10,041 nucleotides of DNA, from contig JAHKAQ010000043.1 of NCBI GenBank assembly GCA_018825765.1, positions 1-10,041 on the forward strand, given 5' to 3'. Of this stretch, positions 5,776 to 10,041 are shown in pieces (the first letter of the stretch is position 1; the number at the start of each line of letters is the position of its first letter). The notes beneath the pieces were generated by a model. That model ran no database searches and was not told the origin of the DNA. It saw only the letters and a list, made by a program, of their open reading frames with translations. The stretch comes from Patescibacteria group bacterium. Its GTDB lineage: Bacteria > Patescibacteriota > Minisyncoccia > CAIUEV01 > JAHKAQ01. The translations under genes and the position numbers were made by a program.

Positions 5776-6390
5776 ATGATAGTTTATGGTCTTACAATGC
5801 AAGGCAAAGCAGAAGAAGTTCCTAAGGAAGTGGCAACTTGGCTCCTTGAGCGCAATTCTCGTTATCCTAATATTGATTTCACTGTTGATTGTTGGGATCC
5901 TCATCCTTCCCAAATTGAAGAATTTGAAACTACTGCTCGTAAGTATTCTCGACTCTATTCGCTTAATGCTTCACTCCATGGTGTTTTGCTCGTCATCTTT
6001 CCGTATTTAAGACAAAGTTGGAATGTCAAAATAGTTGGCGGTTTGGATGACAAAGAGAATATTGCCGATAGAGCAAAAGTAGAAAATATCAAACCTCTAT
6101 CAGTTCAGTTACGTGCTGAAATTGCAGGGCTTCCGAAATTAGAGGAATTAGAGCAAATAAGTGATGAAATGATTGGGCTGGCTCGTAAGAAAGGTGACGA
6201 ACCGCTTGAGAAGGCAATTGAAATGACTCCGCTTCCTTCCGATCTTCGGTGGACATCTGAAGTTTCAATGTCTGGTGAAGAATTTAATGAGCTTCTCAGC
6301 GACCCCATGACAAAAAAAGAAGCTGAACGTGCAATTTGGGAAAAAGATTGGGAAACGTTGAAACGCTTAAAAGAACAGCGACGTAATTAA
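5776..6390 (+). CDS. Unrecognised 204-residue cytoplasmic protein
   Basis: I do not recognise this family. The gene has a good start: GAGG at 5765-5768 stands 7 bp before ATG 5776, one of the few clear Shine-Dalgarno sites in the window. The protein has no signal peptide or clear membrane helix, although residues 69-77 (GVLLVIFPY) are hydrophobic. The N-terminal half (to about 95) looks like a mixed alpha/beta fold with FTVDCWDPHPSQIEEFE. The C-terminal half is charged and helical (KLEELEQISDEMIGLARKKG) and ends in a basic tail KRLKEQRRN. Among 13 Arg codons 6 are CGT and only 2 AGA, and Ala is often GCT/GCA, unlike the neighbouring operon, so it may be acquired. It stands alone between tRNA-Ala and the toxin-antitoxin pair. 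A role in defence or stress is possible from context only. Confidence 0.75.
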   Translation: MIVYGLTMQGKAEEVPKEVATWLLERNSRYPNIDFTVDCWDPHPSQIEEFETTARKYSRLYSLNASLHGVLLVIFPYLRQSWNVKIVGGLDDKENIADRAKVENIKPLSVQLRAEIAGLPKLEELEQISDEMIGLARKKGDEPLEKAIEMTPLPSDLRWTSEVSMSGEEFNELLSDPMTKKEAERAIWEKDWETLKRLKEQRRN

Positions 6391-6560
6391 TCTGGGGCTT
6401 CGCCCCTCGCTTCGGCGGGCAGTTTCGCGAGCAAATCAAAGGGCTTTTTGAAATCAATAGCTTCTTTTACTTTGCTAAAAGTTTTTTTGTCTGGCTCAAT
6501 CCTTCGCAAACGAGACTCGTTGAAATAGCCGAGATTTAGATACTGTATATTTTTAATGTT
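6387..6560 (-). pseudogene. Possible C-terminal relic of a serine site-specific recombinase
   Basis: On the minus strand an open frame of 57 codons without a usable start runs from 6560 to the stop at 6387-6389. It contains YLNLGYF, RLRRIEPDKKTF and FKKPFDLLAKL, then a low-complexity tail. The FKKPFDLLAK ending resembles, from memory, C-termini of large serine recombinases common in Patescibacteria; the family call is tentative. It lies tail-to-tail with the 204-residue gene, overlapping its stop. If right, the rest of the recombinase has been lost. Confidence 0.33.
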
Positions 6561-6722
6561 TTACTAAAAAGGAGCGATGATTATTTAAGCGTGTGCGAAT
6601 GGCCGGGCTGGATCAAGCACGGCAAATTTAAAAAGTTCAAAAAATGGCTTTATTTGCGAAATATAAAGAGATTTCGCGGGGTAATAATAGATAGATTTGC
6701 ACTATTTTGGGTGATATTGTAA
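6540..6722 (+). pseudogene. Short orphan reading frame, probable gene fragment
   Basis: A frame open from 6540 to TAA 6720-6722, with only a GTG (6591) as possible start, would give 43 residues beginning VCEWPGWIKHGKF and continuing with a basic aromatic stretch (KKFKKWLYLRNIKRF) and a hydrophobic end. A purine-rich AAAAAGGAG lies at 6566-6574, 16 bp before the GTG. The composition is protein-like but I recognise no family. It could be a tiny membrane-active protein or the tail of a lost gene. Confidence 0.25.
6595..6620 (+). repeat. Left copy of a degenerate direct repeat flanking the toxin-antitoxin pair
   Basis: 26 bp from GCGAATGG to TCAAGCAC match 7627-7652 at 20 of 26 positions, with both 8-bp ends identical. 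The copies are 1032 bp apart and enclose both toxin-antitoxin genes. Confidence 0.35.
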
Positions 6723-6751
6723 TTTTAAGGTAAGATAAATCAACCAAAAAG

Positions 6752-7246
6752 ATGACTGTACACAGCAAAAAATATAAACAGGCCATTCTTTATCTCTGTT
6801 CCAAATTGGGCAAAGAAATCAGAGGGAAGAAAAAACTGGCGAAATTGCTATATTTCGTTGATTTTGATTTTTTCGAAAAATACCAAAAACATTTTACCGG
6901 AGATAAATACAAGGCTTTGCCGATGGGACCATTTCCGGTTTCTCTTGAAAAAATAACAAAAGAAATGGAAAAAGAAAAAACTCTCAAAATTCAGTCGGTT
7001 AAAGAGCGAAGCGGATATACTCCAACTGAAGTTTATACATGCGTGAAAGACCCCGATATTTCTATTTTTACTCCCGAAGAAAAAAAAATGCTTGATAGAG
7101 TCGCTATTCGGTATGGCCATCTAAACGGAAAACAGTTGGAAGACCTAACTCATGCGGAAGCGCCGTATTCCGGAACGAAACTAAATGAAGAGATATTTTA
7201 TGAATTAGCATTTTATCGCGGAACGGATCTCAATAATGGCAATTGA
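6752..7246 (+). CDS. Panacea-domain (DUF4065, SocA-like) antitoxin
   Basis: A 164-residue protein with the marks of the Panacea/DUF4065 fold: a first helix, then KKLAKLLYFVDFDFFEKY (about 27-44), the TGDKYKALPMGPFP block (about 49-62), and a C-terminal helix set with YGHLNGKQLEDLTHAEAPY. Panacea proteins act as antitoxins for many unrelated toxins; SocA of Caulobacter is a relative that works as a proteolytic adaptor. Here it is the first gene of a two-gene unit, and its last 11 nt overlap the toxin start, the usual arrangement for coupled antitoxin-toxin translation. No signal peptide, so cytoplasmic. The start at ATG 6752 gives a normal N-terminus; the Shine-Dalgarno is weak. Autoregulation is likely for such modules but no operator palindrome is evident. 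The surrounding island suggests horizontal gain. Confidence 0.85.
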   Translation: MTVHSKKYKQAILYLCSKLGKEIRGKKKLAKLLYFVDFDFFEKYQKHFTGDKYKALPMGPFPVSLEKITKEMEKEKTLKIQSVKERSGYTPTEVYTCVKDPDISIFTPEEKKMLDRVAIRYGHLNGKQLEDLTHAEAPYSGTKLNEEIFYELAFYRGTDLNNGN

Positions 7247-7601
7247 ATTTATTTATCATTCTTCGTTTGAAAAAGAAACTGCCAAACTAAAGCGGCGGTT
7301 TTCTTTTTTAGACAAAGCGCTTAAATCATTCAAAATGTTGTGTGAATTTCAGTTTCACCCACTGAATCCCCAGCCACGAATAGCTCCAGCAAAACTCCAT
7401 AGAGTGACACAAAATGAATTGTGGAGCGTTTGGAAAATAGAACTTTCCGTTCCAGGCGTTAGATCGAATCGATCTCCCCGGGTCTGGTTCGCGGTTAAAG
7501 GATCTGTTATCGTTTTTTTATGCATAGCAACTCATACTGATAATTACAGCGATAATCAAATGAATAGACTTGCGACCGGAAGAGTGACAGATATTTTTTG
7601 A
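7236..7601 (+). CDS. RelE/ParE-superfamily toxin partner
   Basis: A 121-residue basic protein with the RelE/ParE layout: an opening strand IEFIYHSSFEKETAKLKRRF, a helix pair, then WSVWKIELSV, a further strand RVWFAVKGSVIVFLCIATHTDNY with the His-x3-Tyr-like ending typical of this superfamily, and a C-terminal tail. RelE members cut mRNA on the ribosome and ParE members poison gyrase; the residues visible do not decide between them. It follows the Panacea antitoxin with an 11-nt overlap (start ATG 7236 inside the antitoxin end). The pairing supports the call, since Panacea antitoxins are known to pair with RelE-like toxins among others. It is longer than classic RelE (about 95), with an extra segment around residues 38-55. 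Stop TGA 7599-7601. Confidence 0.75.
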   Translation: MAIEFIYHSSFEKETAKLKRRFSFLDKALKSFKMLCEFQFHPLNPQPRIAPAKLHRVTQNELWSVWKIELSVPGVRSNRSPRVWFAVKGSVIVFLCIATHTDNYSDNQMNRLATGRVTDIF

Positions 7602-7626
7602 TCGAGCAGGGAGTAAAGTGTTGCGC

Positions 7627-7652
7627 GCGAATGGGTGGAGCGGGTCAAGCAC
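7627..7652 (+). repeat. Right copy of the degenerate direct repeat flanking the toxin-antitoxin pair
   Basis: It matches 6595-6620 at 20 of 26 positions. In the same frame both copies read Glu-Trp ... Lys-His, so they may be tails of related lost genes rather than target-site duplications. Confidence 0.35.
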
Positions 7653-7708
7653 AACCTACATATTCTGCCAAAATCTAAAAGGTCCATTAAACGCCCGCTT
7701 TAATTTCC

Positions 7709-7783
7709 GGGCTGGTAGCTCAGGGGTAGAGCGCTGCGTTCGCATCGCAGAGGCCAGGGGTTCGATTCCCCTTCAGTCCACCA
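7709..7783 (+). tRNA. tRNA-Ala (anticodon CGC)
   Basis: A complete 75-nt cloverleaf: acceptor GGGCTGG with TCAGTCC, D-arm GCTC...GAGC, anticodon stem CTGCG/CGCAG with loop TTCGCAT (anticodon CGC), T-arm AGGGG/CCCCT with loop TTCGATT, discriminator A and an encoded CCA. The third acceptor pair is again G-U, fitting alanine. It reads the GCG codon and complements the UGC-anticodon tRNA-Ala at 5461. Confidence 0.97.
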
Positions 7784-7785
7784 AA
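7775..7785 (+). repeat. Direct repeat copy 1 (tRNA-Ala 3' end)
   Basis: AGTCCACCAAA, covering the last nine bases of the tRNA gene and two beyond, recurs exactly at 7906-7916, 131 bp downstream. A tRNA 3' end plus a second copy is the classic form of an attachment-site duplication. Confidence 0.5.
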
Positions 7786-7905
7786 CAGGATTTGCAAATT
7801 TTTGGAAGCAGAAAGAGAGGTTTGCTCGCCCCGCCCGAGCGGTTTGGGATTTTGCGAAACACCTGCGACGTTTCGCTGGAAATTGGTTCGCGCATTTTCA
7901 ATTAT
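7784..7905 (+). other. Hairpin-rich non-coding segment after tRNA-Ala(CGC)
   Basis: Three hairpins follow one another: GCTCG/CGAGC (7824-7828 with 7836-7840), GCGAAAC/GTTTCGC (7854-7860 with 7870-7876) and AATTG/CAATT (7881-7885 with 7899-7903). The segment ends at a copy of the tRNA 3' end. Together with the terminator at 7944 it could be a structured trailer or small RNA co-transcribed with the tRNA, or a small inserted element. Open frames here run straight through the tRNA and are not believable genes. Confidence 0.4.
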
Positions 7906-7916
7906 AGTCCACCAAA
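7906..7916 (+). repeat. Direct repeat copy 2 of the tRNA-Ala 3' end
   Basis: An exact 11-bp copy of 7775-7785. It is preceded by AATTAT rather than a T-arm and acceptor stem, so it is not a tRNA gene. Confidence 0.5.
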
Positions 7917-7943
7917 GTTTATTTACAGCGTGATTTGCCTCAC

Positions 7944-7965
7944 TCGGGGCTTCGCCCGATTTTTT
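7944..7965 (+). terminator. Rho-independent terminator
   Basis: TCGGG and CCCGA (7944-7948 with 7955-7959) form a stem around GCTTCG, followed by six T. On the plus strand it would end a transcript that began at or before tRNA-Ala(CGC). Confidence 0.6.
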
Positions 7966-8039
7966 CAGACAGACTATCATTACCCAGCCCTCATGCGCGC
8001 GGGCGACAGACAGGCGGTAAAAAGGAATTCCCTGAAATT

Positions 8040-8267
8040 TCAAATAATTTTAGATTCATGCTTTTTCATTGAAAGGGCGTTAAGGACGACGCTAACCGAC
8101 GAAAAAGCCATCGCGGCCGCGGCAATGGCCGGATTTAAAAGCCAACCAGTAAAGGGGTATAAAACTCCCGCCGCTAAAGGAATGCCGACGATGTTATAAA
8201 AGAAAGAATAAAAGAAAGACCAAAAAAGATTTTTATGATTTATTTTTTCTTTTAATAATGAAAGAGG
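8040..8267 (-). pseudogene. C-terminal remnant of a CopA-type copper P-type ATPase
   Basis: On the minus strand a 75-codon frame without a start ends at TGA (8042-8040). It matches the last two membrane helices of Cu(I)-exporting P1B ATPases. KNLFW is followed by YNIVGIPLAAGVLYPFTGWL (helix 7, with the copper-binding Tyr-Asn pair) and PAIAAAAMAFSSVSVVLNAL (helix 8, with the Met-x2-Ser-Ser copper site), then a short Lys-rich tail. The cytoplasmic ATP-binding and phosphorylation domains and all upstream helices are absent: a TAG stands at 8270-8268 and I found no continuation in other frames. A 12-bp tandem duplication before helix 7 gives SFFYSFFY where the family has one such block. It is therefore a decayed or deletion-truncated copA, not a working pump. 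The downstream reading frame itself is still intact, so decay may be recent. Confidence 0.8.
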
Positions 8268-8321
8268 CTAACACTTTCCTGGAAAATCCGCGAAAAAGAT
8301 AACTCCATTCCCTTGTCGTCC

Positions 8322-8332
8322 TGTGCTATAAT
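8322..8332 (+). promoter_or_regulatory. Probable extended -10 promoter of the beta-helix gene
   Basis: TGTGCTATAAT gives a perfect TATAAT (8327-8332) with TG one base upstream. No good -35 is seen; TCCATT 17 bp upstream is weak, which extended -10 promoters tolerate. The identical 11-mer precedes nrdR. The leader to ATG 8366 would be about 27 nt. Confidence 0.6.
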
Positions 8333-8365
8333 TCAAATAGAAAAATCCCCTAAGACAAAAACAAA

Positions 8366-10041
8366 ATGAGGAAGAATCGTTTAATTAGCCAGCAGAATTT
8401 GTTGGGCAGATTAGGTCTTCTAGAGTTTAAATTTCATCACATACGTTCTCCTGTTTCACGTTTTTTTATTTCCCTGTTTCTTATTCTAGGCGGTTTTTTT
8501 GGGTTAACCGTGCAAGCCCAAGCCGCTACCTGGTATGTGCGGCCCAGCACTGATGAATACGGCGCCGAAGATGGCACTTCTTACGCCGCCGCATTTGATG
8601 GAGTTTCGGATATCACCTGGGCCGCTATTGATCCAGGCGATACCTTATATATTTGCGGCACCCACTCCGGAGCGCTATTTCAAGTCCGCGCTTCCGGCTC
8701 CCAAGCGGGCGGCTATTTTACTATTCGCGGAGACTATGAAGGCGATCCGGGTGTTATAACCTCATCTCCCAATAGCGGCCTCCTGGTCCGGGACCAGGAT
8801 TACGTAAAAGTAATGAATATTACCAGTCATTCCAATACTTCCAATGGCATACAAATAGATACAACTAACGGCGATCATAATGTCAGTAATTTTATAATAA
8901 CCGGGGCAACCAGCTATAACAATGGCGCAAATGGAATTAACATCGTAAGCGACCAAACCAGCGGCTACACGGTTACCTCTGTTCAGGTAACCGACAGTAC
9001 AACTCATAATAATGGTTCAGCCGGCTTTAGGGCCTGGGGCCGGGTAAATGGCGTTCAATTTGAAAACTGCACCTCTTATGAAGATTCACAGAGCAATCCC
9101 ATGTGGGGCATGATCGGCAGCGGCTGGGCCACCACCGATCTTAGCGGCTGGACCCTGCATTCAGGAGATGTCTATAAACTAGCCGATACCAAAGCTGTAG
9201 TGGATGTTAACGCCGGGCGAACCCAATACGGGTTCTTAACCTCTAAATCAAGCGTCGATGACTTGACCGCCGGAGATTTCTTTTACGACAGTTCCGGGCA
9301 AATGATCTACGTTCATCTTGGCGGGCTTGATCCTGATTCATATAATCTGACTGCCATCTACGGTTGGGCCGAAAACGTTACTTTTACTAACTGCACCGTC
9401 TATAACACCCAGGATCCAACCACCGACGAAGGTCACGGCATTGGCTTCGAGAAAGGGATTAAGGATTCCAGCATTATAAATTGCAAAAGTTATGACAATG
9501 TAGGAGGGGGCTACATAAACATGGATAACAAAGATAATAGCCTTATTGGCAATTTAAGTTACGGAAACAGCAAAGCCGGATTCGCCGTTCAAAAAAGCAG
9601 TGGCATAAACATAAACAATAATGTTAGCGCCAATAATCTGTGGGGAATGGCGCTCTTTTATTATTTAAAGGATTCAGTGGTTAAAAATAATAACATTTTT
9701 GGCAGCTCTCAATATGGTCTGCGCTCTTATGCCGGGGCTTACGAAAACGTGGACCTCTCCAATGCAAATAATTTGTTATTCAATCAAGGCGCCACTAATT
9801 ATTTCTATATTTCAGAAGGAAGTAGCCCGGTGTATTCCGACCCTGTCTTTCAAAACAGCTCCGGTTCCTATTCACAGGCGGCTGACTTCCAGCTCCAATG
9901 GAATTCTCCCGCCATTGACGCCGGCACCGACGTAGGCCTAACCACTGATTACGCCGGCAATCCCATCTACGGCACGCCTGACATCGGAGCCTATGAATAT
10001 CAGCCTCCCTATGCCATGGGCAGCAATCATCCCGACACTGA
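8366..10041 (+). CDS. Secreted right-handed parallel beta-helix protein (3' end outside window)
   Basis: An open frame of at least 558 codons from ATG 8366 to the window end. A long basic N-terminus is followed by a hydrophobic stretch (about 33-48, FFISLFLILGGFFGLTV) and AQA-A cleavage near residue 53, so it is exported. The mature part begins with TWYVRPSTDEYG and continues with Asn/Gly-rich beta-helix coils such as SYNNGANGINI, THNNGSAGFRAWG, VQFENCTSY, VTFTNCTVYN and SIINCKSYDN. An insert at about 255-325 (WTLHSGDVYKL to MIYVHLGG) is a module I associate with such proteins. Residues 514-545 carry SPAIDAG and DIGAYEY, the usual closing motif of this family, after which a Pro-rich linker begins, so more domains (for example an anchor) probably follow. 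The family includes polysaccharide lyases and adhesins; no catalytic residues can be named. It may bind or process cell-surface or host glycans. Confidence 0.85.
   Translation, partial: MRKNRLISQQNLLGRLGLLEFKFHHIRSPVSRFFISLFLILGGFFGLTVQAQAATWYVRPSTDEYGAEDGTSYAAAFDGVSDITWAAIDPGDTLYICGTHSGALFQVRASGSQAGGYFTIRGDYEGDPGVITSSPNSGLLVRDQDYVKVMNITSHSNTSNGIQIDTTNGDHNVSNFIITGATSYNNGANGINIVSDQTSGYTVTSVQVTDSTTHNNGSAGFRAWGRVNGVQFENCTSYEDSQSNPMWGMIGSGWATTDLSGWTLHSGDVYKLADTKAVVDVNAGRTQYGFLTSKSSVDDLTAGDFFYDSSGQMIYVHLGGLDPDSYNLTAIYGWAENVTFTNCTVYNTQDPTTDEGHGIGFEKGIKDSSIINCKSYDNVGGGYINMDNKDNSLIGNLSYGNSKAGFAVQKSSGININNNVSANNLWGMALFYYLKDSVVKNNNIFGSSQYGLRSYAGAYENVDLSNANNLLFNQGATNYFYISEGSSPVYSDPVFQNSSGSYSQAADFQLQWNSPAIDAGTDVGLTTDYAGNPIYGTPDIGAYEYQPPYAMGSNHPDT

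Noticed and set aside
6394..6406. GGGGC-TTC-GCCCC hairpin after the 204-residue gene as a terminator
   Set aside because: No T run follows; kept only as an unexplained hairpin.
1317..7601. Alternative genetic code with TGA as Gly, known in some CPR groups
   Set aside because: TGA ends nrdR, the antitoxin and the toxin at expected lengths, and readthrough gives no sensible extension.
7881..7914. A third tRNA gene or tRNA remnant ending in CCACCA
   Set aside because: Distance from the TTCG-like loop to CCA is about five bases too long, and no T-stem or acceptor stem pairs.
7720..8043. Minus-strand 107-codon open frame
   Set aside because: Its C-terminal part is the antisense reading of tRNA-Ala(CGC) (the familiar GNRTPGL...AALYP type of artefact), and the rest covers the hairpin segment and terminator.
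7618..8199. Plus-strand 193-codon open frame
   Set aside because: It runs through the whole tRNA-Ala gene, the terminator and the antisense of the CopA remnant; no family features.
8535..9935. Open frames at 8535-8759 (+), 8762-9007 (-) and 9699-9935 (+)
   Set aside because: They are shadows of the long beta-helix frame that starts at 8366.
1..10041. CRISPR array or insertion sequence
   Set aside because: No regularly spaced direct repeats, and no transposase with terminal inverted repeats found by eye.

Overview
The window looks like a chromosome segment of an anaerobic or fermentative bacterium, most likely of the Candidate Phyla Radiation (Patescibacteria). I infer this from a compact AT-leaning genome, short or overlapping gene junctions, few clear Shine-Dalgarno sites, a small SpeD homologue, and a class III (oxygen-sensitive) ribonucleotide reductase operon. 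No taxonomic marker is present, so the placement is moderate at best. TGA ends several genes at sensible lengths, so the code is the standard bacterial one.

Positions 1-650 hold the 3' end of an unrecognised Lys/Tyr-rich gene and a SpeD-family pyruvoyl decarboxylase whose self-processing residues are kept but whose AdoMet-contacting segment is changed.

Positions 700-5443 form one probable operon: an extended -10 promoter with a NrdR box, nrdR, nrdD, a separate 61-residue glycyl-radical domain gene, nrdG, a CPNC redoxin and mreC, closed by a strong hairpin terminator. NrdR senses nucleotides and should repress its own operon. NrdG places a glycyl radical on the reductase, and the redoxin may supply electrons. 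The main oddity is that NrdD is split inside its zinc ribbon: the large chain ends after the first CxxC, and the second CxxC plus the glycyl-radical loop are a separate gene after a 64-bp gap with a hairpin.

Positions 5461-7783 are bounded by two tRNA-Ala genes (anticodons UGC and CGC) and look accessory. They hold an unrecognised 204-residue protein, a possible relic of a serine recombinase, a short orphan reading frame, and a two-gene toxin-antitoxin module of the Panacea (DUF4065) antitoxin plus RelE/ParE-like toxin type. From 7784 to 8270 there is a hairpin-rich non-coding segment ending in a copy of the tRNA 3' end, a terminator, and on the minus strand a truncated C-terminus of a CopA-type copper P-type ATPase.

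From 8324 an extended -10 promoter leads into a secreted right-handed beta-helix protein that runs off the window end.
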